A stretch of 64,000 bases of DNA from Lonicera japonica (Eukaryota > Streptophyta > Magnoliopsida > Dipsacales > Caprifoliaceae): assembly GCA_021464415.1 (NCBI GenBank), contig CM038470.1, positions 11,234,394 to 11,298,393 of the forward strand. Direction: 5' to 3'. Within the stretch, counting starts at the first letter, position 1. Each line of letters begins with the position of its first letter. Positions 37,621-47,481 of this stretch are shown here, one piece after another. The position numbers were made by a program, and so were the translations under genes. The notes beneath the pieces are model-generated. The model saw only the letters and a program-made list of their open reading frames with translations, was not told the origin of the DNA and did not search any database.

Positions 37621-38037
37621 ATGGCAAATAATGCTCTGTATTCTTTTCTTCCGGAAATATTAATTATCTTAGTCGTCGTTTTATCGGCTACTATTTTTGT
37701 CACAGTGTACCACTGCATTAGGATCGGCTGGTGCAACCGACCTGATAACACTAGGCCGCATCAACGACCTGCATTTATGTTCAGACACAAGCAAGCGGCA
37801 AGCAACATCGAGAATTCAATAAATGAACTCATTCCAGCACGCAAGTATAAGAAGAATCTGGGGCTGGCTTGGGACGGTGGAGGCGTATGTGCTATTTGCT
37901 TGTGTGATTTTGAAGAAGGTGAAGAATTACGTACTTTGCCGGAATGCTTGCACTCTTTTCATGCGCCTTGTATTGATATGTGGCTCTTTTCTCATTTGGA
38001 TTGTCCTTTGTGCCGCAATCAGAATATGCCATTATGA
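37621..38037 (+). CDS. ATL-type RING-H2 E3 ubiquitin ligase (type I copy)
   Basis: 138 residues, intronless, as typical of the ATL family. One hydrophobic span (residues about 11-32) anchors it in a membrane; a linker with a KYKKNLGL stretch corresponds to the ATL GLD region; then a RING-H2 domain with ligands C90, C93, C109, H111, H114, C117, C128, C131. The spacing C-x2-C-x15-C-x-H-x2-H-x2-C-x10-C-x2-C is exactly the ATL pattern, and the Trp three residues after IDM sits where E2-binding residues lie. The RING recruits an E2 and transfers ubiquitin to unknown substrates. The open frame extends upstream without an ATG, so the ATG at 37621 is taken. The C-terminus stops soon after the RING. 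It is the first of a cluster of four related sequences to 50.8 kb. Confidence 0.88.
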   Translation: MANNALYSFLPEILIILVVVLSATIFVTVYHCIRIGWCNRPDNTRPHQRPAFMFRHKQAASNIENSINELIPARKYKKNLGLAWDGGGVCAICLCDFEEGEELRTLPECLHSFHAPCIDMWLFSHLDCPLCRNQNMPL

Positions 38038-39793
38038 ATGCTAGCTAGACGTACGTAGAGTCATGTACAAGGCGGAGCATGCATGATTGTATAACTTTTG
38101 TACAGTCTAAGTATGTAAATTGGGAGAGTGAGACGATTACAGGTGTGCGTGATGGGCAAGGAAAAAGTATGTAAATTCCCTGTCATATGAGTTCATTATT
38201 TTCTCAACTCTTTTTTTATTTTTTTATTACTAGTAAGAAATGAGGCTGGGAGTATCAAGATACAAACACGAAGATGATCGACTTGATCTATGGCCTGATT
38301 AGATTCATCGAACTAGCTCGATCTTTTTGTACATGTTTCGCTAAGGCTAAAGTTTCCTGAGCCAATAGTTTAACAACTTCTTGGTATCTAAGAGCAACAA
38401 AATTCATCGATCTAATAATATTCATTTAAGTTAAATATAGAATCTATAGTTAGAGTACCTAAATGAAGTGTTTTTAGTCACATCTTTTGAAAAAAAAATA
38501 AAAAAATTCACCACAATTTGGTCAAAAACTGAAATCTTATTTGCGGTGGTAAACTGATTGTGTTGTAAAATAAAACACGAGTTTTAATTTTGGGATGTTC
38601 AAATATGAAGACAATACTCTTGATTCAGCACGACGCAGAACCAATTTGAATTAGATAAAACAAAACGTATTATTTTAAACCTTTTTTTGAATCTCTTTGA
38701 ATTATGTTCTCAGATGTTATAATATGTATGTTGATCGATAGATTGACTAATTAGTTAGGTTGTCACACATATATATATAGCCTTGAGGAAGACAATTTAG
38801 AATCTGCATGTTTTGATTAATGGTCTTCCGATCCGAATGCATTGAAGCTTGTAAATAGTGAAACTCTTTGTGTAGTTTTTGCTGTGCTGTTGCAATCTGT
38901 TTTGCGGAAAAAAAGAAGAAGAAAGAAGTATCATTTTTGGTGTACATAAACCCACAATTGTCTTACTGACTGGTTTGTCCCATATGTTGAGTTTGATTGT
39001 GGTTAATGCAGTTTTGGCCGATGGGGCTTTGTATCACATCTGTCTCAAAATAAAAATAAAAAGGAAGATAGGTTCCTTTCTAATCTTACAACATATGATG
39101 ACAGAGGATCATTCAAGTCTTGATGTAGAATGGAGTGGGGTAGGAGAACATCGTCTTCAACCTTATTCTTTTGAATTCACAAGAACAAAACAAAAATTTA
39201 TCTAATTTTCAAAGAACAACAAAAATGTCTGACAATATTTATTAATTGATAATTGGTTCGTTACAATGATATGAAATAATTACTTATTCATAATCTAAAA
39301 TCCTAAACCTACCTCAAATAAGGATATTGAATTATTATAATCCAATTGCTATAGTTAAAACCTACCAAAACAAATATTCAAAATTCCAAACTCCAAAAAG
39401 ACTATAAATAAGGAAACTATTTATCCTAATTAATAAAATAAAAATATTAACACTCAAATTAGATAATTCACGAATTAAATAATTATAAATATTCTGATTT
39501 GTAAATTGAAAGATAATCAAACGGGCTCTCTATTTCCAAATATCTAGAAGAGTATATATAAATGTAATTTGCAAATTTAAAAAGTATTTTCGCATTCAAC
39601 ATAATAATACTCCCACAAGGTTTATATACAAAAGGAGAGGGGCCGCGGACCATATGAGACAATGGTTTCACCTTGCAAGTTTCAAAATAATAATAAAAAA
39701 TAGTTTCACCCTTGCAATAATCGTCACAGCTACATTTGCTTGATATGCCTCTTCTATTCAGTTCAACAATTTTCCAAATCTTATATCTCTACA
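38038..39793. other. Intergenic DNA within the RING cluster; upstream region of the second gene
   Basis: No gene. The parts 38400-38600 and 38950-39060 match 49270-49480 and 49800-49880 upstream of the third gene (shared 'gagtttgattgtggttaatgcagttttgg'), so the intergenic DNA was duplicated with the genes. A block at 39713-39749 ('cccttgcaataatcgtcacag' then 'ctacatttgcttgatatgcc') recurs before the third gene. The open frame at 38879-39205 is judged noncoding because its counterpart upstream of the third gene is not open. Confidence 0.5.
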
Positions 39794-40234
39794 ATGGATG
39801 ATCCCTTCCTCTCCCAATTACACATTTTTCTAATAGCATTTGCCTCGATGGCTTTTACCGTCACCTTGTATCACTGCATCCTGGTCATATGGTGCAACTC
39901 ACGACAGCAACCCGACCCACAACGTCAGGAGACGGGCCCACAAGGGAGTCGACTCGAGAACTCGACCACTGCCGTTGAACTCATCCCGGTCCATAAGTAC
40001 CGAAAGGGCACAGGCTTAGAGAGAGAAGAGTCCGTGTGTCCTGTGTGTTTGAGTGAATTTGAAGAGGGTGAAGACTTACGTACCTTGCCTGAATGCATGC
40101 ATATTTTTCATGTCCAGTGTATTGATATGTGGCTGTATTCGCATCTGAATTGCCCGATGTGTCGAACTGATGCGCGGCTTTCGAACTCCGATTCTAATGG
40201 ACCGGCATTGAGAGAGGGTTCTAGATTGCAATAG
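39794..40234 (+). CDS. ATL-type RING-H2 E3 ubiquitin ligase (type II copy A)
   Basis: 146 residues, intronless. One N-terminal membrane span (about residues 9-33), a polar linker with the [14 protein letters not shown] segment, and a RING-H2 domain with ligands C82, C85, C101, H103, H106, C109, C120, C123 in exact ATL spacing. The RING loop [14 protein letters not shown] is the same as in the third gene apart from single changes. A short Ser/Asn-rich tail ending in SRLQ follows. The frame is open upstream from a TTG at 39740, but the ATG at 39794 aligns with the starts of its paralogue. It has closer identity to 50317-50778 than to the first gene. Confidence 0.88.
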   Translation: MDDPFLSQLHIFLIAFASMAFTVTLYHCILVIWCNSRQQPDPQRQETGPQGSRLENSTTAVELIPVHKYRKGTGLEREESVCPVCLSEFEEGEDLRTLPECMHIFHVQCIDMWLYSHLNCPMCRTDARLSNSDSNGPALREGSRLQ

Positions 40235-41419
40235 CATTTAGTTGTATAATTTATGGGGGCTTGACTCTTCTCCATTACCTTTTTGTTTAATTTCATTTAA
40301 TGGAGTCTAGTTTAAATGTGAAATAGATGGAAATGATTTCTATGATGAGTGAATCATCTTCAGAAAAAGTTCATCAGAAGATTCATGCAATCTAAAAGTG
40401 TGTGAGATTGTTGTCTAAATTTTAATGGTTGAAAATGAACATATGGGCCGGTCAAATTTTTATTACACACACTTTTGACTTGAATTTCTTGATTAAATTT
40501 TATAGAAAAGATTTATTCATTATAGAGATCCACCAAATTTAATGAAAAAAATTCATTTGTATGACCTTTAAAACAAAACCCCATTGGATGGAAATGGGCT
40601 AAAAAGGTAATAAAGATGAGACAAATCCAATATGGACATAATACTGTGAATGTGAGAAATTAAAGTCTAGTATCATTTAGGTTTTGGGTTATCATTTTTG
40701 TCTTAAGTTACGAGCTAGGCCTTTTTTCTTAATAATTTTTTAAAAAGTTGATTCTTAATTAATTTTTTCTTTTTGACAAGAGTTGTTTTGTAATTTAAAA
40801 CAGAAAATATATTAACTAATGTTTCACATGGTTTAAACATGTGCAGTGGGAGAGGCAAAGTGGGCCAAGCCCCAACTTGACCCCTTTTTTTTTTTTTGTT
40901 TTTTTAACAAACATAGTAATACATGGACTTCTGTGTAAAATTTTAAAGTTTGAGGTTGAATTCGTAATGTCTTAAAATCTTGGAGATAAAATTGTAATTA
41001 TTTTTAGTAAAGCCCAACAAAATAATAAGAGCATTCTTCTCAATAAGAATTTCACAAAGAAAAACAAAAGAGAAAAAAATAGAGTTTATACTCGTGACTC
41101 ACTCACTCTCTCATGTTGGATTTCTTACTTGGATTTGCACTCTCTTTTTAGGCTCACATGGTAGGGATGGTTGATTAACAAATTTGGCCTTTTTTTCTTC
41201 AGAGTTTTATTTTGTCGTGTTATTATTTGTTGTAATTTTTTTTAGTCAAGCTCCCACTAAGTTAAAATCCTGACTCTGCCGCTGAACATGTATTTATTTT
41301 TCAAACAGTTTAATGTATATGATACATAATCAAAAGGCATTATTTTCGGTGTATTGGCCATTTTAGTTGTTATTTTGTTGTCACTGGAATTTAACGGGCC
41401 TTTTATTTTATTACATTAT
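40235..41419. other. Intergenic DNA between the second ATL gene and the pseudogene
   Basis: No gene. The stretch around 41340-41400 ('attggccattttagttgttattttgttgtcac') resembles the 3' flank of the third gene near 51065-51110, again consistent with block duplication. There is a T-run at 40885-40900. Confidence 0.45.
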
Positions 41420-41666
41420 ACTATTATATTAGGATCAATTGCACAACCGATCCCGTAACAATAGGCCACAATGAGGACCTGATTTTTTGTTTGGATCAAC
41501 AAGAATAAACGTTAAACATGATCGAGAATTCAATAAACAAACTCATTTTGACATGCAAGTATAAGAAGCATTTAGGGTTGGATTGGATGGGATAGTGGTG
41601 GAAACGTATGTGATTTGCTTGTGTGATTTTAAAGAAGGTAAAAAATCACATATTTTGTCAGAATGC
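41420..41666 (+). pseudogene. Truncated ATL-type RING-H2 pseudogene (type I copy), interrupted by a copia element
   Basis: The DNA aligns with the linker and first half of the RING of the first gene: 'gagaattcaataaa-gaactcattc', 'gcaagtataagaag', then 'gatttgcttgtgtgattt-aagaaggt' and 'gtcagaatgc'. The copy has frameshifts and stops, and no open frame spans it. It ends where the retrotransposon starts; the last five bases AATGC are the target duplication. The right flank of the element (from 47482) does not continue the RING sequence, so the 3' part had been lost or has diverged beyond recognition. Confidence 0.8.
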
Positions 41667-42030
41667 TGTTGTGTTTAGCTTGTAATCTATGTTACAAAAT
41701 GGTGCAAGTTGGAATGCTGCGAAAGCGTTTTTGCAGCTGAGCTGGAAAACCGCAAAAGCACTTTTGCAGCTCGACAGAAGTGTTCTGGAAGACCCAAAGG
41801 GTTCCACATTATCTCCGGTGTGTTTTTCCTCTTTGCTTTGCACTTGATTCTTGTTGTTCTTTATCTTTTATCTATAGTTGCTTGTGATTGTGTTGGTTAT
41901 CTTGGTTTGAGCCAAAGATCCTATTGCTTGTCGGTTTCCGCCCGCCAAGTGTTCGTAGAAATTCCCGAAAGGGATTTTTCGGGTTTAAGAGTGGCTTTGG
42001 GACTTGGTTATTGTTCCCACATTCACAACA
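41667..42030 (+). repeat. 5' LTR of the copia element, with internal deletion
   Basis: Begins TGTTGTG and ends ACAACA. Compared with the 691-bp 3' LTR it lacks 327 bp (counterpart of 46910-47236). The deletion lies between two TGGAA copies (46905-46909 and 47232-47236), one of which remains at the joint. The lost part includes the TATAAATA box and the presumed transcription start. Confidence 0.9.
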
Positions 42031-42118
42031 AGTGGTATCAGAGGATTGGTTGGTGCCTAGTGGTTGGTATTAAGGTTTGGCTATTGGGTGCAAGGTTTGT
42101 GCGCCAAGTGTTCGATAA

Positions 42119-43631
42119 ATGGCTGAAGGGACTCAAACCGGAGTTGTTGCAACACAAGCTAGTTCTTCTACCATTATAGGTGTTGGGTGTTGAGATTTAT
42201 GCTTATGCTACAGATCACTAGTTAACAAAGAAGGCAACCGAACAAAGATGGAGAAGAAAAAACACACACACACAATACGAAGACAACAACGATATACGTG
42301 GTATCGGCAAATTGCCACTACTCCACGGACAACTCTCTATCAATATACTAATTTCCAAATACAAATATGAGTTATAAAATGTTCTACCAAGAACACTCAA
42401 ATGAAAAATACAACATATTTTTCATACAAAACAAAACCCATATTTCACTCCAAATTTTTCTGCTTTTCAACTTCTGCCCTCTGCCATTTTCAGCTTCTCT
42501 TTTCTCTCACACACACATCTTCGTACACTTCTCCATATATAGACCCAAAGGAAAATATCTAAAAGTCAAGAGGAGCAAGTAAACCACTCTGCCAGCACAA
42601 AAGCAACCACTCTGCCAGCACAAAAGCAATCACAAGTCATTGGCATTATTATTTGACTTTGGTGGCACCAAAAAAACAATATTGGGAGCACTATGGAGGT
42701 TAAGATAAAGCCTTATGATGAGGTTATCAAATTCGGTATTTGGCAAAGGCAAATGCGGGGGGTACTCGTCCAATCGAATTTGCAAGTTGCATTGCTTGGA
42801 TTTGAGAAAAAGCCGCAAGATATGTCCGAAGACCAATGGAATGAGATTGATAATAAAGCTATGTCCGCTATAGAGATGCATGTGACCGACGGAGTGTTGA
42901 GAAACTTGATGTCGGAGAAGAATGCAAAGGATATGTGGACTAGGATGGAGGAGTTGTACATAGATAAGTCTATGTCCAACAAGTTGAACCTCAAGAAGCA
43001 ACTTTTTAAGTTGGAAATGAAGGAGGGGCAAGATTTGAACAAGCACATCAATATCTTCAAGGCAATAGTGCATGACCTTGAGAGAATTGATGTTGTGTTT
43101 GATGAGGAGGACCGCGCCTTATTGTTACTTGCTTCATTACCGGACTCCTATGATCACTTCGTCACCACATTGATATTTGGCAAGACAACGCTCAAGTTTA
43201 ATGAGATTGTCAAGGACCTCCAATCGCACCTGGCCATGAAAAATGGAGGTAACGGGGCAAGCTATTTGTCAAGTGAGGGTTTGGTTGCCAAGAGTGGTAG
43301 TGGTGAACGAAGTGGGCGGTTAAGGTCACGGGGTGCCAAGAATAGAGGTACGGGTCGGTCTCAATCACGAGATCGAAGTAATTGGGAGTGTTTTAAGTGT
43401 CACAAGGTAGGCCACATCAAGAAGAATTGCCCGGAGCTAAAAGGTAAGAAGGCGGACGCGCCAAGGGAGGTTGCGGGAGTTGCGACCCAAGAGGTGAACC
43501 AAGAGGTTAACACCGACGTTCTTACTTGTTTTTTAGCGGATCAAAGTAGTGGGTGGATTCTTGATATTGGATGCTCCTATCACATGTGCCCGAATCGTAA
43601 TTGGTTCGTTGACTACACGGAATGCAATTGA
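42119..43631 (+). pseudogene. copia gag-protease region (broken)
   Basis: Gag starts at the ATG at 42119, is split by the solo LTR (42188-42681), and resumes in frame at 42687, running to a stop at 43629-43631. It has a UBN2-type gag domain, an Arg/Ser-rich basic stretch and a CCHC zinc knuckle (CFKCHKVGHIKKNC) for RNA binding. Next comes the protease core in the context WILD-x-G-C-S-Y-H-M; the residue between Asp and Gly is Ile instead of Ser/Thr, which should impair the active site. The stop falls where the polyprotein should continue into the rest of protease. Confidence 0.85.
42188..42681 (-). mobile_element. Solo LTR of another LTR retrotransposon, nested in gag (antisense)
   Basis: A 494-bp insert flanked by TTGGG (42183-42187 and 42682-42686). 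Plus-strand ends are TGTTG and CAATA, the latter one change from CAACA. On the minus strand it has the layout of an LTR: a 23-bp direct repeat (42582-42604 and 42605-42627) upstream, a TATA box at about 42534-42543, and a 3' part with GTGGAGTAGTGGCAATTTGCC and CCACGTATATC. No internal region or second LTR, hence solo. Removing it and one duplication makes the gag frame continuous. Confidence 0.85.
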
Positions 43632-46600
43632 GGGAAAATCTTCATGGGCAACGATGCTACATGCAAAGTTGTCGGTATTGGCACGGTGAAAATAAAGATG
43701 TGGAAAGGCGTGACCCACACGCTAAGTGATGTTAGACACGTACCCGCTCTCAAGAAGAATTTGATCTCCTTAGGCACGCTCGACTCAAAAGGGTGTGTGA
43801 TTCAAGCCGAAGACGGGGCTATGAAGGTGAAGAAGGGATCAATGGTGATTTTGCGCGGCACAAAGTCACCGAACAACTTTTATAGGTTGAAAGGAACCAC
43901 GGTGGTTTGTGGAGCAGCGGTTTCCACAGAAGCAGAAAGGGATGGGCTTTTGTTATGGCATATGAGGCTTGGCCACATGAGCCAACGGGGCATGGATGAG
44001 CTTTATCGACGAAAATTGTTGAAGGGGATCCATGGGTGCAAGCTCGATTTCTGCAAGTATTGTGTGATGGGCAAGCAAACTAGAGTTTGATTTGATACCG
44101 CAGAACACAAAAGCTGAGGTATGCTTGATTATATTCACTCCGATGTGTGTGGGCCTTTAAATGTAGTTTCTTTGGGAGGTTTTAAATACTTTATGACATT
44201 TGTTGATGATTATTCACGTCGAGTTTGGGTTTACTACTTGAGGGAAAAATCCGAGGTTTTCAGAAAATTCAAGGAGTGGAAGGCTATGGTAGAAAGTCAA
44301 ACGGGTCGGAAAGTAAAGTATTTAAGAAGTGACAACGGAGGGGAGTATAAGGATGGATAATTCGTGAAGTTTTACAAGAATGCCGGCATCAAAAGGCACT
44401 TTACCGTGAAGAAAACTCCACAACAAAATGGAGTTACGGAGAGAATGAACCGTACCATTATGGATAGGGCGAGAAGTATGAGGATTCATGCCGGCTTGTG
44501 TTGATCATGCCGTATACTTGGTCAATAGGTCACCGAATGTGAATCTTTGTTTGAAATGTCCGGAAGAAGTATGGTCGGGGTGAAAAGTGGATTACTCGAA
44601 GTTAAGAGTATTCGGTTGCCCGGTATATGCTCATATTCCTAGCGATGAGAGATCTAAGAATGACCTGAAGGCTCACCGGTGTATCTTTCTCGATTTTGGG
44701 AGAGAGGTGAAAGGGTTCAAGGTTTGGGATCCGGTAGCTAGAAAGCTTTTCTTTAGCCGGGATGTGACATTCGATGAGGGGGCCTTGCTTAAGGAACGGG
44801 AATACCAAGAGATCAATGATAACAGTGGGATTAATACGGTCAAGATTCCAATTATAGTTCCAAGTCCGTCGGTTACCGGAAGTGATGGAGCATCTTCAAG
44901 CGGTAGTAGAGATGATTCTCATGAAATTCAATCGAATGACGACGCGGTTAAGGTGGAGCTAGAGGAAAAGGAATCTGAGGAAAGACCGGGTGAGGTGGAG
45001 CCGGAACCATCGATAGCACGGGATAGACCACGACGGGCAATCAAACCACCCTCAAGGTTTGGTTGGGAAGACGAGGTCAACTATGCCCTTATTACAAGTG
45101 AGGGTGATCTAACTAGTTATAAAGAAACCATCAGTGTCGCAGACAAGGATAATTGGATGGGTTCTATGGTAGAGGAGATGGAGGCTTTACGAATAAATTC
45201 CGTTTGGGATTTGGTTTCTAGGCCCAAGGACCGGAGCATTATCGGTTCCAAATGGGTATTTAGGAAGAAAGAAGCAATCAACAAAGATGAAGCACCGAAA
45301 TTCAAGGTGCGGTTAGTGCGAAGGGGTTTTCTCAAAAAGAATGGGTTGATTATGATGAGATTTTTTCCCCGGTTGTGAGACATAATTCGATACAGGTTTT
45401 GCTCGCTATGGTAGCTCAGTTTGACTTGGAGCTTGAGCAAATGGATGTAAAGACGGCTTTTCTTCATGGTGATTTGAAGGAGATGATTTACATGGCGCAA
45501 CCGGAAGGGTTCAAGGAAATAGGTAAGAAGAGATTTGTTTGTCGGCTCAAGAAGTCATTGTATGGACTAAAGTAGTCGCCAAGACAATGGTACCTATGGT
45601 TTGACTCATTTATGTTGCGGATTGGTTATCGTCGGTGTGATGGTGATTATTGTGCCTATGTTCGAAACTTTGATGATGGCTCGTTTATCTTGTTGATGCT
45701 TTATGTGGATGATATGCTTATAGCGTGTCGAAATATGTCAAAGGTGAAGGAGCTTAAGGTACAATTGGGCTGGAAATTTGACATGAAAGATCTTGGGGCT
45801 GCACAAAAGATCCTTGGTATGGAGATTCGGAGAGATAGAAAGGTTGGCAAGTTGTGGCTTTCGCAAAAGAAGTATATTTTTCATGTCATTGAGAAATTCA
45901 ATATGTCAAGTGCGAAGCCGGTTTCTACTCCGTTAGCTCCTCATTTTGCTTTGTCCGCAAATCAATGTCCTTCCTCTCTTGATGAGTGTGCCGAGATATC
46001 GACAACACCGTATGCTTGCGCGGTTGGTTGTCTTATGTATGCCATGGTGTGTACAAGGCCGGATCTAGCTCACGCGGTTGGAATGGTTAGTAGGTATATG
46101 TCGAATCCGGGTAAAGAGCATTGAATGCGGTTAAATAGGTTCTTCGATATCTACAAGGTACCAAGTCCTTGGGTATAGTGTTTGAGCCAAAAGATGGGGC
46201 TGATAGTGTTGCGAGATTTGTAGACTCCGATTATGCTGGGGATCTTGATAAAAGAAGGTCTACCACGGGTTATGTGTTCACTTTGGCAAGTGGACCGGTT
46301 TCATGGAGATCTATGCTACAAGCAACGAGTGCTTTGTCTACGACAGTGGCAGAGTATATGGCACTCACGGAGGCGTCGAAGGAGGCAGTATGGTTAAAAG
46401 GTTTAGTGAGCGAGTTGTGCTTGAAGCATGAGCGTATTTTGCTACGGTGTGATAGTCAAAGTGCACTTTTCTTGGCTAAGAATCAAGTGTATCATGCTCA
46501 CGCGAAGCACATAGATGTGCGGTATCACCGAGTTGGGGATTGTGTGAATTCCGGGGAAGTCGTCCTAGAGAAGGTGAATACGGATGAAAATGCGGCCGAT

Positions 46601-46672
46601 ATGCTCACAAAGCCAGTAACCTCGAAGAAGTTTAGGCATTGCCTAAAGCTTTTTAATCTTACTTTATGTTGA
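43632..46672 (+). pseudogene. copia integrase, reverse transcriptase and RNase H (broken)
   Basis: Order: rest of protease, GAG-pre-integrase (LLLWHMRLGHMS, with HHCC-type C-x2-C in FCKYCVMGK), integrase core (HSDVCGP, RSDNGGEY, then NGVTERMNR), RT (KTAFLHGDL, and LYVDDML as catalytic motif) and RNase H (DSDYAGD, TVAEYMAL, KHIDVRYH), ending at 46670-46672. In-frame stops lie at 44088-44090, 44115-44117, 44358-44360, 44581-44583 and 45573-45575, and frame changes near 44500, 45330 and 46124. The integrase also lacks a short stretch near 44500. Several stops look like C-to-T or G-to-A changes. Confidence 0.9.
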
Positions 46673-46785
46673 AGAAGGAGGGTGTGACCTTGGAGGTGTC
46701 GAGATAATCTCTAAGGGGATGCACGGTTCTTATCCCGAGGTGAAGCAATCGAGATTGGCTTGAGATTACTCGCCAAGGTGGAGAT

Positions 46786-47476
46786 TATTGTGTTTGGCTT
46801 GTAATCTATGTTACAAAATGGTGCAAGCTGAAATGCTGCAAAAGCGTTTTTGCAGCTGAGCCGGAAAACCACAAAAGTACTTTTGCAGCTCGGCAGAAGT
46901 GTTCTGGAAAGGTGCAAAACTACTTTTGCACCTCGGGCGAGAAACTGCAAAAGCCCTTTTGCAGTTCGGCGGGTAAAGCCCTTTAGGCTTATTTTTTCAC
47001 TTAGTATAAATAGAGAGGTTTGTTTCTATTTATTGCAAGAGTGCATTTACAAGAGTGAGAATGAGAGACTTGTTCTTACAAGAGGGTATTTATTGTGAAA
47101 GGTTAGCTAGGGTTTAGCTAGGTTTTGAAAGGGTAATGTTTGGAGGTTTGTTCCATTGATTTGAGTGATAAACATTGAGAAAGAATTGGTGTAAATTCTT
47201 GATTGATCAATAAAGTTGCTCCCCTTTCAAGTGGAAGACCCAAAGGGTTCCACATTATCTCCGGTGTGTTTTTCCTCTTTGCTTTGCACTTGATTCTTGT
47301 TGTTCTTTATCTTTTATCTATAGTTGCTTGTGATTGTGTTGGTTATCTTGGTTTGAGCCAAAGATCCTATTGCTTGTCGGTTTCCGCCCGCCAAGTGTTC
47401 GTAGAAATTCCCGAAAGGGATTTTTCGGGTTTATTGGTGGACTTGGAACTTGGTTATTGTTCCCACATTCACAACA
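46786..47476 (+). repeat. 3' LTR of the copia element, full length
   Basis: 691 bp, starting TATTGTG (first bases altered from TGTTGTG) and ending ACAACA. The U3 part has four palindromic blocks of the form GCAAAAG...CTTTTGC (46837-46964). TATAAATA lies at 47005-47012. A purine-rich stretch 'aaggtggagat' just before the LTR is the likely polypurine tract. Confidence 0.9.
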
Positions 47477-47481
47477 AATGC

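Larger units (their letters stand above)
41667..47476 (+). mobile_element. Ty1/copia LTR retrotransposon (Tork/TNT1-like), decayed, with nested solo LTR
   Basis: Boundaries: 5-bp target duplication AATGC at 41662-41666 and 47477-47481; LTRs 41667-42030 and 46786-47476; primer site TGGTATCAGAGG at 42033-42044 (11 of 12 bases match the tRNA-iMet site). Domain order gag, protease, integrase, reverse transcriptase, RNase H identifies the copia superfamily. The coding region is broken by several stops and frameshifts and by a solo LTR in gag, so it is not autonomous. It lies in an ATL-type pseudogene. The two LTRs differ at roughly 16 of 364 aligned positions by eye, besides a deletion, so the insertion is old but not ancient. 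Confidence 0.93.

Noticed and set aside
38879..39205. 108-codon open frame upstream of the second ATL gene
   Set aside because: The homologous DNA upstream of the third ATL gene is not open, and the sequence has no domain; it is duplicated promoter DNA.
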